Shown piece by piece: positions 1-9,307 of a stretch of DNA of 64,000 nt. The position numbers and the translations under genes are program-made. This DNA is from Theristus sp. LFF4_11 (Eukaryota > Nematoda > Chromadorea > Monhysterida > Xyalidae), in the NCBI GenBank assembly GCA_030248135.1, contig JASANC010004978.1, positions 1-64,000 on the forward strand, given 5' to 3'. Below the pieces are notes generated by a model. It did no database searches, was not told the origin of the DNA, and saw only the letters and a list, made by a program, of their open reading frames with translations. The stretch's first letter is position 1. The number at the start of each line of letters is the position of its first letter.

Positions 1-186
1 TGTTGTCTGGTATGCAGGTGGGACTATTATTCGCGTGACTTCTTGCAAGTTGCATTCCACGGCGCCTCCTCCCGCAGAAACACAGACGCTCTGCTTAGCT
101 GTGAGAATTTGTGCTATCGTAGCAACTCATCACTCCTGCGTACGCAACCGGTCATTATCAGACTCATTGTGAACAGTGAACTGTAA

Positions 187-1473
187 TCAGGCGTAGCTCG
201 ATATTTTCGCACTTCGACACTGTTGTTTCAGTTTTTTCGTAATCCCCACCGATTCTTCTGCAAGTGGTGGTCTGGCCCATTCCGCAAGCTCAATTGCTGA
301 TTCTTGGTTATCATTTTCGTCTTCATCCGCATTTTGCGTTTCTGTAGGTACTGTTTTCAGATGGAAATTTTGAAGAGTAGGCCAATAATGCTCCCTGTCG
401 TGTAGCCTACCAATGCAGCCAGTCCAATCAGCGGTCTTGGGAAACAATGTGGATTCTCCAACATCTCAAAGCAAAACCAGCAATCCATCGTGTTGCAGAA
501 CGGTTGACTTGGGGCATTCAATTGTGTTTTCTGCAAGCTGACCGTTTGTCCCACATTTTCATTCTGACTTCGTGGGTGTCCATTGTTGGTTTCTGGACTC
601 AACAGCACGAATTCCTCTGGTTTTGGTTTCTTGGTTCGATAGCACTTGAAATCAACACAGATCTCCAGCATGGACATGCTCAGTGGTGAATTTTGCCCGA
701 ACCCCTCTGGGTGCACATTCAATTCCGCATTTACCGAACATGCGTTCCTATTGTCTGGTTGTCAAGAGGATGGTCCAACTGAAACATGGCCTCATGCATT
801 TATTGGGATCTCCGTTCCATTGCTATCAACGAACACAGCACTGCTGATTCTTTCGTGTAGACACAGACTCTCTGCTTTGTCCAGACAGTTAGTGTATTTG
901 CAGTATTTCGGGATGCCGGTTACATTTCCCGGTTTTCCAAGACATGTCGCATTTGGTAGACTGTCAGAAATATTCATGCTGGTTGTCGACCAGATAGGTT
1001 TGTCCGTTTAGAAGTTCGATTTGTCCGCGAATCATTTGTGACGACATCGTTGGTGGTGGTTTGGTGAGTCGGACTTCGGTTCCATTTCCTGCATTGCTGA
1101 TATTTCCAGTGTGTCGGTGTGCAGGAGGAATGCAGTCGTTGGACCAATCCGGACAAGAGCAACTTTGTCCTTTGCTTCTACATTTACCCTGTTCATTCAG
1201 AAGTCCACGATTGCGGGTGATTGTGGCCCAGCAAAGCCTCTCGTTAGGCAAACTGTAGACAGCAGTTCCTGACTGAACACACTTATCGCTTTGAACAACT
1301 GGATACTGCAGGCGGTTGTCCGGGGAATTTTCACCATCCGTTGATACTATGCATTTTGTGTAACTGGCTGCTGCCACTCGCATTAATATCATCAGAACCG
1401 CGGCAATGGTTGCTGCGCAAATTGTCCTGATTGACGGACTTCTCTGCAATTCGTTTGCTGCGACGGAGTTCAT
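187..1473 (-). pseudogene. Env-like Cys-rich membrane protein region, broken
   Basis: Three or four short minus-strand frames lie downstream of integrase, where BEL/Pao elements that acquired an envelope gene carry it. The frame at 964-1473 begins with a hydrophobic stretch (TICAATIAAVLMILMRVAAA), possibly a signal peptide, followed by Cys-rich sequence with N-glycosylation sequons. The frame at 792-977 has more sequons (NAT, NVT, NGT) and Cys pairs. The frame at 357-722 ends in a hydrophobic segment typical of a membrane anchor, and 187-447 holds a charged tail in another frame. Breaks lie near 970, 720-790 and 360. Some nematode BEL elements carry an env related to phlebovirus glycoproteins; that relation is a guess here. 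Introns instead of frameshifts are possible. Confidence 0.5.
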
Positions 1474-1474
1474 C

Positions 1475-2881
1475 CCTTTGGTTTCGGTTGCAACGATTCA
1501 GTTTCATTCGTTTTCTGTGAGTCCACCGGTTCTTCAGCTGCCGATGTCTCGATTGGATACAAATGATTGATTGATCGATGCAGTTTCCGCTTTGTTGGCA
1601 GTTCGATTTCACATGAACGAACTTGACCGTCGGCACTGTGAATTAGCTTCGTAACGCGAGCTACTTTTCAGGCTCCTTTGGGCATGTTCTCGTCTTTCAC
1701 TATGACTACATGTCCAACCGCTGGTTCAACTTTCGCACGCACTCGAGCTTGTCGATGTTGCCAATCCATTCGTTCGCGCAGTGATTGCAGATACATCTCA
1801 TTGAATGTTTTCCAAATTTCGGCAGATATTTCCCCCTTTCCTTTTCCAATAATTTGTCAGTTTGTCTACTGGCGTTTCCCGAGGTGTCCAATCAGCGTCG
1901 CTTTCATTGTTGATACTCAGGATACCCGCTCTTGGGCATCCGAGGAAATCAGCCGGCGTCAGTATTTCCCAGCTGTCCGAATCTTCGTAGATTGGCATCA
2001 ACGGACGCGAATTGACAATTGCTTCGGTTTCTAGCAGTTTGGTTTCGAATTCGTCCAACTGCAGTAGCCTTCGTTGTACATTGCCTCTCAAGCTCTTCTT
2101 CACGACTCCAATCAGTCGTTCGTAATGGCCTCCTTGCCACGGTGACAATGCCGGTATCATGTGCCAGTTTATACCCTGACTCGAGCAGTAGTTGATAATG
2201 TCCTCATCTTCAGCCACATTCTTCCAGCATGCTTCGAGCGTTTTCTTTGTCAACACAAACTGACTTGCATTATCCGAGTAAATCGAGCTTGGTTTGCCTC
2301 GTCGGCTGATGAATCGGATTAAGCTGTTCAATGTAGATTTGGCTGTCATATCCATAATCACTTCAAGGTGTACCGCTCTCGTACTCATGCAGGCGAACAT
2401 TGCGACCCACACCTTTTCGGTGTCTTGTTTTGTTTTGACTCGAAAGGGTCCACATAGGTCTAGTCCCACATTTTCGAACGGGCGGGTTTCTGTTACTCGT
2501 TTTGCAGGTAACTGGGGCATATCCGGTAGCGTGTACGGTCCTCCTTGGTACCGTTTGCAGGCTGTACACTTCCATAGTGTTTTTCGTATTTGATGAGCTG
2601 CACTTGGAACCCAGTATCTTGCCCTCAGCGCCGCCAAAGTCTGGTGTGTTCCTGAATGGTTGGACAGCTGATGCGCTCGTTCAAATGACAAGCGTCGTGT
2701 ACGGGTGGTTCTTTGGTAACAGAATCGGCACTTTGGCTGGATAATCCATTGTCGAATTTGCCAATCTGCCTTGAACTCGCACAAACCCGTGTTCATCTTT
2801 GAACAGGTGCATTTGACGAACTTTCTGATTGTTCTTGTCGGCCATCATGCTACTGAAGTGCACTCGTTGCATCGTAATCAA
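1475..2881 (-). pseudogene. Integrase portion of pol, broken by frameshifts and a stop
   Basis: Three overlapping minus-strand frames together carry the rest of pol. The frame at 2681-2881 has the piece just before the zinc finger. The frame at 1798-2796 has the H2C2 zinc finger (HQLSNHSGTHQTL then KCTACKR), the integrase core (DLCGPFRV, IYSDNASQF, GGHYERLIGVVKKSLR) and the start of the C-terminal DUF5641 domain. The frame changes near 2850-2880, near 2690 and again near 1800. After that the DUF5641 tail continues but meets an in-frame TGA near 1665-1670, where related elements usually have Trp. At least four lesions make a working integrase unlikely from this copy. Confidence 0.82.
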
Positions 2882-5555
2882 GCCACATTTGACCAGATTT
2901 CATTTCGTTTGCCGTTATGGGACCGTTGTCCTGTACGGCTGTGATGACAGTCGACAGAAATTTCAACTTTTCTTGATTCTTCTTTGACAGATTTTTCCAA
3001 ACTTTCAGTTTGAAGAATCGCAGCACATAGACTGCTGATCTGTTCAGTTTCAACATGCTCGACATTCGAGAAAATCCGAACAGTTCTGCTGTCTTGGATG
3101 TTGCTTGTATCGCATGTAATTCGATGGCTGGCTGTTTTTTCCGTTCCTCGGCTTGCACAGCATTCAGCATTTCCGATGTTGTTTCCGGCATGTTCCACTC
3201 GGGCCAATTGTTCTCTTCCTCTCTCAGGAATTTTGGACCCGTCCACCATTCGTGGTTTTTATCTCGCAGATCCTCCGCAGACAACGGACGAGTTGCATAG
3301 TCGGCGGGATTCATCGATGTGTGAATATACCGGAATGTAGAACCATCGTCGATTTCGCGAATCAGCTTCAGTCGATTTTCGACAAATATATTCAGGCTCT
3401 TCGTTGACTGCAGCCAACTGAGCACAACTTGCGAATCACTCCAAACGAACACTTTGGCATTGTTCAATTTCAACGTACGCTGTACAAAATTTGCAGTTTT
3501 GACGGCCAAAACGAGTGCTTTCAATTCCAGTCGCGGAATGGTGGTCTTCTTCGTTGGAGCTAGTTGGTTCTTTGCCAAAATCAGCGCCGTTGAGAATCCA
3601 CTGTTTGTCGGTATGCGCAGGTAAATTGCCGCTGCACAAATCGCCGCGCTGGCGTCAGCGAATGCGTGAATCTGCACTCCTGGTTTATGAACTTCACCAA
3701 CGTAACGAGGAACAACGATGTTTGTCATTTGTGAAATGTCTGTTTCAATGTCGAACCATTGTTGACACAATTCTTTTGGAATTGGTTGATCCCAGTCGAA
3801 ATTTTGACGCCACAGCTCTTGTACAAACAGCTTCGATTTGACCGAAACGGGGGTGGTCAATCCTTGTGGTTCGTAGTACGTTGCTTGAGCACGCATTACG
3901 GTTCGTTTCGACACTGTGGTGTCCGAGACAATGGGTTTGATCGGAATAAAACCGAAGGTATCTTGACCAGGATGCCAAGGTACACCAAGCACTTTCAGCT
4001 TTTCACCCTTTGCTTGATCTTCAACTGGAACTTGTTGTTTGAATTGTTCGGAATTCGATCCGAATTCGCGGAGGTTCATTTTCAGTTTGTTGAACAACTT
4101 CTTGCTGTAGCGATACACTTCGACTGCTTCAGTCTCAGTCGATGAGCCGAATATTACATTGTCCACGTACATACTCGCACTCAATGCATCTGCAATTTCA
4201 TTGTGCTCTCGCTGGAGCAGATGGTGTAGCGTTCGAGCTAACAGGAACGGCGATGCTTTGACACCGAATAGCACGCGAGTGAACCGTAGAATTCGCAGGT
4301 TTCCCTCGATTTGTTCTGGTCGTGTCGGATCCTTGTACCAGATAAATCTTGTACAGTCGCGATCCTGACGTCTCAACGAGATTTGCAGAAAAGCCTTTTC
4401 GATGTCAGCAACGATGCCATACTTGTACGTCCGAAAAGCTAGTAGCAAGCCAAGTTGATCTGGCAGTAGGTTTGGTCCTTCAACCATGCAGTCGTTTAGC
4501 GACGGTCCGCCACCAGGAGTAGGTGCTGATGCATCGCATACTACTCTGTATTTAGTCGTTGCTTTGTCCAGCGTAACCACGCAATGGTGACTGAGCACGT
4601 GAACCAAACCATCCGGTTTGTCGGGGATGTCTTCGAGCACTCCTTTTGCGAGTTGTCCCTCGACAATCTTGCTGTATTGCAGTAGCATTTCAGGGTTTTG
4701 CGTGAATTTTTTCGCTTGATTTCGGAATCGGCCCATGGCCAAACCATAGTTGTCTGCTAGTTGCGTTTCATTTGAAATCCAGGTCCATCCCACTTCTGGA
4801 CGTCCTTCTTCATCAATTCGTATTGTTTCATCAAAACGCTTCAATGCCAGTTTATCTTCTTCGGATTTAGTCTGCAACTCTGGCAAGTCTTCATTGTTCC
4901 AGAACCGCGTGAAATCCTCAATGTCCGAACGTTTATCTTCGACTTGAATGTCAGGCGGCTCAGATGGTGTATCACAATCGTCGTTGATTGGATCAGTTGC
5001 CATAGTTACACCGACGATTCGGCACATGTTCACCATTGACTCACCGTTGCGTTTATCTGTAGTGCTTCCTGACAGCAGGTAACCAAGCTTCGACGGCACG
5101 AGCCACAGTCCGGAAGGTAATTTATGCTGACGCGCAGCCACATCCATCAACGAGTCATAATCGGGATTGCCGATCAAAATATCAGGAGCAAATTCTATTT
5201 CACCTGACATGATCTCGTCTGCCAACGAGTTGCGTGGGAGACTATCAATGTAACTTAAGTCGGCAGCACCCAGCGCAGGACGGCAACTTCCCTTTGTGAT
5301 TTCCGGAATCTTGCTCGCTTTGATTTTGACCGTTGTGTCATCTTTCAGTTGAAGTGACACTTGCACTTGTTGCATTCGGCGCTTCATTGACACCGCTCCG
5401 ATGACATTCATTTTGACAATTTCAGCTGGCCCAACACTTTTCAGATTCAGTTTTTTGGCCAGCGTCTCTGTGACAAATGTCATATCGGAACCTCCATCGA
5501 GGAATGCAGTGCACAGAATTTTCTGGTTGCTGTTGTCTGGGTTTGACACAACCAC
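2850..5555 (-). CDS. Pol polyprotein part: protease, reverse transcriptase, RNase H
   Basis: Open frame of about 900 residues. The N-terminus is a DUF1758 aspartic protease (FLDGGSDMTFV, with Gly where Ser/Thr of D-S/T-G is usual). The RT domain follows (VADIEKAFLQISL for the first catalytic Asp; catalytic box MYVDNVIFG around residue 465). The RNase H/A17 region comes next (HAFADASAAICAAAIY, then LELKALVLAVK and VWSDSQVVLSWLQ). The second Asp of the usual YVDD box is Asn here, a variant I believe is common among nematode Pao elements, so it is not by itself proof of inactivity. The N-terminus is not a standard ATG (the first codon used is GTG), which fits a gag-pol fusion. The frame is lost near 2850-2880, before the integrase. 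Confidence 0.88.
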   Translation of the reverse strand: MVVSNPDNSNQKILCTAFLDGGSDMTFVTETLAKKLNLKSVGPAEIVKMNVIGAVSMKRRMQQVQVSLQLKDDTTVKIKASKIPEITKGSCRPALGAADLSYIDSLPRNSLADEIMSGEIEFAPDILIGNPDYDSLMDVAARQHKLPSGLWLVPSKLGYLLSGSTTDKRNGESMVNMCRIVGVTMATDPINDDCDTPSEPPDIQVEDKRSDIEDFTRFWNNEDLPELQTKSEEDKLALKRFDETIRIDEEGRPEVGWTWISNETQLADNYGLAMGRFRNQAKKFTQNPEMLLQYSKIVEGQLAKGVLEDIPDKPDGLVHVLSHHCVVTLDKATTKYRVVCDASAPTPGGGPSLNDCMVEGPNLLPDQLGLLLAFRTYKYGIVADIEKAFLQISLRRQDRDCTRFIWYKDPTRPEQIEGNLRILRFTRVLFGVKASPFLLARTLHHLLQREHNEIADALSASMYVDNVIFGSSTETEAVEVYRYSKKLFNKLKMNLREFGSNSEQFKQQVPVEDQAKGEKLKVLGVPWHPGQDTFGFIPIKPIVSDTTVSKRTVMRAQATYYEPQGLTTPVSVKSKLFVQELWRQNFDWDQPIPKELCQQWFDIETDISQMTNIVVPRYVGEVHKPGVQIHAFADASAAICAAAIYLRIPTNSGFSTALILAKNQLAPTKKTTIPRLELKALVLAVKTANFVQRTLKLNNAKVFVWSDSQVVLSWLQSTKSLNIFVENRLKLIREIDDGSTFRYIHTSMNPADYATRPLSAEDLRDKNHEWWTGPKFLREEENNWPEWNMPETTSEMLNAVQAEERKKQPAIELHAIQATSKTAELFGFSRMSSMLKLNRSAVYVLRFFKLKVWKNLSKKNQEKLKFLSTVITAVQDNGPITANEMKSGQMWLDYDATSALQ

Positions 5556-5566
5556 TTTTGCTGTTT

Positions 5567-7597
5567 TCAGGTAGCCGCAGCGGACTCCTTCTTTGATTTG
5601 CTGTGCTGAATTGACATTGATGTTTGTTGACCTTTTTCAGGACTATTCTGCTGTTCTTGCTTCGGGTTGTCCATATTGCTGTTGCTGCCAGAATTTTTTG
5701 GATTACGAGTACGATCGGGACATTGTGCACATAATGCAGAGTTGTGTTTCTCTTTGCAGTAGTAACATCGCATCCATTCCCTTTTGCGGCAGTCTTTGCT
5801 GAAGTGGTTCCTCCCGAGGCAAACGAAGCAGAGTTTCAACGTCTGAACCCTCTCTTTGCGGGCTTTGTTCGTTGGATACTTGAAGCAGTCGTAACTTTGA
5901 TGATTTTCCTTCTCACAGAATGCACAGAACATCTTCTTCTTGCTATTCGACTGTGTGTCATTTTGACCATTGGACTTGTTTTTGTCATTTCGTTGATTGT
6001 TCTTCTGACCCGATTGTTTTGTCACGGGGCAGATTGTTTGTTGCGGCTCTTCCGCATTTTTCGATGCTTTCTTTTCGGTCTTCTGTGCTTTCTTGCCTTT
6101 GTCCGTTGGTTGTGGAGCGTTGCCAAGTATTTGATTAGCTTGCTCACGCACCTGGACCATGTGCCATAAGACTTGCATCAGTTCCGAAACTGTCCAGTCG
6201 CCAGTGGTTTTCATCTCTTGCAGGCGTGTCACAACGGGATACGGAAGCTTCTCCATAATCATTTGTACCGCCAGAGCCCTGTGGAATTCAAGGTCCAATT
6301 GTTCACCCAGCGACAAGAGTTGTCGAATCGACCGATCTGCCGTCTCAAGCATCTTGCGCAGCGACTCAGCATTGTCCACAGCCTTTGGTAACGTTCGCAA
6401 ACTGTTGTACAGCATCTGCTTCAGAAACCGTTCGTTGCCAAATTGTTTCACGATGATATCGATAACAATCGGATAGTTGCTGTTGGACACGTGGTAGCCA
6501 TCAATAGCCCTCGCTGCTTTACCGGTTAGCATCGTTTTCAGGTACAAGAATTTATCAACGTCGCTGAAATCACTCCGACAATGCACCATTGCGTTGTATC
6601 GGTCCCAGAATTCTGGCCAAGCTCGTAAATCGCCATCGTAGACCAACGGTGGTTGTTTCGGCATTTCGAACTTGGAAGCCATCGGCGTCGTTTGCATCGG
6701 CACACTGTTTTGTACCGATGTGGTCGCGCGTATTTGTGGGATCGGATAACCTGTTGGTGGTTGCCATTGAGTCGCACCTGTCGACGCAATTGAAGCCGTC
6801 GTTATCGGATTCGTCATTGACAGTGCAGCCAGCGACGCATTCGGCACCGGCATCGTAATATGCGCACCGGTGTTGCTTATTGTGTTGAAGCCGTGTGGCA
6901 AATTGTAGCTAGCAGTGTGGTAAACTGGGTTCTGTTGCACTCCATGACCGTACAGACCCGTTTGGCTTAATGCAATTGACGAAGCTGGGACTCCCGTGAT
7001 GGGTAAACATATCGCAGCGGTTGCTGCCGAGCTTATGCTTGTGTCTGGTTGGCTGCTGCTTGCAGTTCCAGAATCACCTGTGGCGGCTGCTCTTGTAACC
7101 GTGCCTTGTGCAATCATAGTCCCCGCCTCGCAAACCAACGTGTTGACCGTACAACCCACTGCCACTGTGCTTGAACTTACGGAGTCGCCACCGCGCTCGC
7201 GAAGCAACTGTAGAATGTCATCGCACTCGGTTCGCTTTGACTCCAGCAACGCCACCTGGTCGTCGGCCCGGTTCACCACCGCCAGTAAGCCATCATCGCC
7301 GTTCATCGCGCCATTGAACAGCTCCAATTCGTTGGCCAAATCCTGGCCTTCGAGCGGTGTCAACAAATTATTCCACTCGTCATAGACAGTGTTCAATCGC
7401 TCAATTGACGCCTTCAATTTGATTATTTGCTGTTCGAAATCACCCTTGGCGTTTCGTACCTTTTGAATTGCGTCACTGTATGAATCTGTCTGACGGAATA
7501 ACGGCTGTTGCACCAATTGTACCGCATCATTTATATGCGTTCGGCATCGAGTGAGCTGTGGCCCAAGTTTGCGACGTATGGCGCCGGACAGCGACAT
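5567..7597 (-). CDS. Gag-like protein of BEL/Pao element
   Basis: Open frame of 676 residues encoding the structural protein that packages element RNA. The N-terminal third has a coiled-coil-like stretch (about residues 40-110). A Thr/Ser/Ala-rich linker follows, then a central domain of the DUF1759 type (about 310-470, with the FDGDLRAWPEFW-like motif YDGDLRAWPEFWDRY). The C-terminus has Lys/Asn/Gln-rich sequence and Cys-rich zinc knuckles (CAFCEKENHQSYDC, CFVCLGRNHFSKDC and a third CYYC...CAQC). The frame stops at 5567, and pol resumes 12 bases downstream in the -1 frame, so expression of pol would need a frameshift or the boundary is damaged. The start at 7597 lies about 100 bases after the primer-binding-site candidate, as expected. 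Confidence 0.85.
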   Translation of the reverse strand: MSLSGAIRRKLGPQLTRCRTHINDAVQLVQQPLFRQTDSYSDAIQKVRNAKGDFEQQIIKLKASIERLNTVYDEWNNLLTPLEGQDLANELELFNGAMNGDDGLLAVVNRADDQVALLESKRTECDDILQLLRERGGDSVSSSTVAVGCTVNTLVCEAGTMIAQGTVTRAAATGDSGTASSSQPDTSISSAATAAICLPITGVPASSIALSQTGLYGHGVQQNPVYHTASYNLPHGFNTISNTGAHITMPVPNASLAALSMTNPITTASIASTGATQWQPPTGYPIPQIRATTSVQNSVPMQTTPMASKFEMPKQPPLVYDGDLRAWPEFWDRYNAMVHCRSDFSDVDKFLYLKTMLTGKAARAIDGYHVSNSNYPIVIDIIVKQFGNERFLKQMLYNSLRTLPKAVDNAESLRKMLETADRSIRQLLSLGEQLDLEFHRALAVQMIMEKLPYPVVTRLQEMKTTGDWTVSELMQVLWHMVQVREQANQILGNAPQPTDKGKKAQKTEKKASKNAEEPQQTICPVTKQSGQKNNQRNDKNKSNGQNDTQSNSKKKMFCAFCEKENHQSYDCFKYPTNKARKERVQTLKLCFVCLGRNHFSKDCRKREWMRCYYCKEKHNSALCAQCPDRTRNPKNSGSNSNMDNPKQEQQNSPEKGQQTSMSIQHSKSKKESAAAT

Positions 7598-7699
7598 TAC
7601 GTTATCGTTAGAATTATATTATTGAAAATCGAATAGCAATTTATATTGACAATTGAAAATAGATGTTCAATTTCAGTAACCAATTTGCAGGGGATGCCA

Positions 7700-7715
7700 C
7701 CTATTCTGGTCGCAA
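7700..7715 (-). other. Candidate primer-binding site (tRNA-Arg-like)
   Basis: On the minus strand this reads TTGCGACCAGAATAGG, about 100 bases before the gag start. Many BEL/Pao elements are primed by tRNA-Arg, whose 3' end gives TGGCGACC. The match here has one mismatch at the second base. Position and sequence agree, but no LTR boundary was confirmed. Confidence 0.45.
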
Positions 7716-8192
7716 GTGGCTTTTTTCTTGTTTTTATTCTTGACTTTTATTATATTATCCGAGAAAACTGTTATACGTAGATTCAGCAATTTTTTCTGAA
7801 CAGTAGCACCAAACAGACATGAAAAACCAACTGAACTGTTGTAAACAAAAAAAACATTGCATCAAAAAACAAGACAAAACATGCATGTGGTATTTCTTAT
7901 CTGTATTTCATGCTGTAACCAGCACAGGTTTCAAAATTGCAAAATCACGATTTTTCGCGATTCACCCGACGCTATCAGAGGTGTGTGAAACGGTCGTGTC
8001 GTGTGAAGTGATTACCGTCCTTCGTCTCTGAACTTTTGACATTCGGTTACCCATATATAAGACGATCAAATTCCCACCAAATCTCACAGTTCTTTTTTCA
8101 CACCACAACTAACTTAAGTTTTTCACTGGTCCTTCCAATTCAAGTATTGCACTGATCCAATTAGTTGCCTGTGTTATCCCATATTGGTCATC
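7716..8192. promoter_or_regulatory. Possible right LTR, then TATA box for the SH2 gene
   Basis: If the primer-binding site is right, the element's 5' LTR begins at about 7716 and extends right; the minus strand here has AATAAA-like signals near 7735-7755. Its outer end cannot be set without a second LTR. A TATA-like TATATAA lies at 8054-8060, about 135 bases before the ATG at 8193, and could drive the plus-strand SH2 gene. No protein-coding exon is visible. Confidence 0.35.
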
Positions 8193-8954
8193 ATGGCACC
8201 CCGAGCAGCTCGTCGTCGTTCAGGAAGACAATCGATGTTTCAAAAACACACAAAACAACAACAACAACAGCAACAACAACAACGTGCGTCGAGTGATCGG
8301 TTGTTTTGAAATATCGCCCATAATTCGTTTCGTTTGAATTGCTTGCTTTTTGTTGATGTTGTTGATGTTGTTTTTGTTGTTTGCAGCAATCGCACGTGAG
8401 TCGTCGAGATTGAGCGCGCCGTGGTTTCACGGAAAACTCAAAAGTGCTGATGCGCAACGCTTCCTGCGAGAGAACGGCGATTTTCTGGTTAGTTGCTGAA
8501 AATGTCCTTTGAAGCTCAAACATTTCTGATCCGGTGATATCCATGCTCATTTTTCATGCCAAAAAAGTTTCCACTTTGGTGTCGTGTTTAAAAAGGTGAC
8601 CATGGTTGAAAAACCAGGTGACCGATGTATCGGGCTTACCACTGACCGTCATGGCTGCGCTGTTTTTACCACGGTTATTTTTCGACATCAAAATGGCTTG
8701 GAGTCCAAAAAGGACACTTTTACGCGTGTGTGCTCAAATTAAACGTAATTTGGCAGGTGCGACTGAACAGCCGTGAGGAGTTGGTGGCCACGGTCAAGTG
8801 GGCGGATCAACTGCAGGATATTCCCATTCACAAAATGGCCGACAAAAAATACGCGCTGGATAAAGAAGCGTCGCGCGGAAATGTGTTCAAGTCGCCCGAA
8901 GAACTGGTTCGGTTCTTTCTGGACGGTCAAAACACTTGTTTGCCTGACAAGTAA
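8193..8954 (+). CDS. SH2-domain protein or N-terminal SH2 module of the kinase gene
   Basis: Three exons, 8193-8283, 8387-8487 and 8757-8954, join in phase to 129 residues ending at TAA. The start codes a basic N-terminus and a nine-residue poly-Gln run. The rest is one SH2 domain (APWFHGKLKSADAQRFL, NGDFLVRL, EELVRFFL), which binds phosphotyrosine; the FLVR arginine is present. Nematodes have both SH2-only proteins and SH2-kinases. A GT donor exists at 8950, and open sequence at about 8992-9142 (ending GSYSGSTTR) joins in phase to the exon upstream of the next SH2, so a tandem-SH2 kinase is the alternative. However, the phase does not fit between 8949 and 8992, which favours two genes or an indel. 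Confidence 0.7.
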
Positions 8955-9307
8955 ACATTGTCTTCCGTGATTGCTAATGTTCAAACGACAGATCGAATTT
9001 TACGCGTCCTGGGATCGTCTGATTTCGCCGACTCTACCGGTAAAACTGAAGAGATCGATTGCGAAAGGGTCGCCTGCACAAGCGTCTACCAACTCAAAGC
9101 AGAAAGGCACCGCTGGCAGTTATTCCGGATCAACCACCAGAGTAATTTGCGTTCGCTGTTGACGCTTTGTTGTTATCGTCTTGGTCAGTATAAAAAAATA
9201 TTGTGTGTGTGTTCCAGTCTCAATAGTTTTCTTGTTTTTCACAGCAACCGCAAGCCACACCACCAAACAACAAGCACGCAAAACTGCGCACGCCACTACG
9301 ATCACCA

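Larger units (their letters stand above)
1..7716 (-). mobile_element. Degenerate BEL/Pao LTR retrotransposon
   Basis: In minus-strand order the region holds a gag with zinc knuckles, an aspartic protease, a Pao-type reverse transcriptase, RNase H, an integrase and an env-like Cys-rich region. This order, with an A17-type protease and Pao RT, defines the BEL/Pao class. A primer-binding-site candidate lies just right of gag, and a purine-rich minus-strand tract at 60-77 could be the polypurine tract before a left LTR. No LTR pair could be matched, because the left LTR would be mostly outside the window. Several frameshifts and an in-frame stop in the integrase and env parts show that this copy is no longer intact. 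Confidence 0.9.

Noticed and set aside
1..8190. LTR pair around the BEL/Pao element
   Set aside because: No shared stretch was found between 1-186 and 7600-8190; the left LTR is probably beyond the window edge, so no boundary is claimed.
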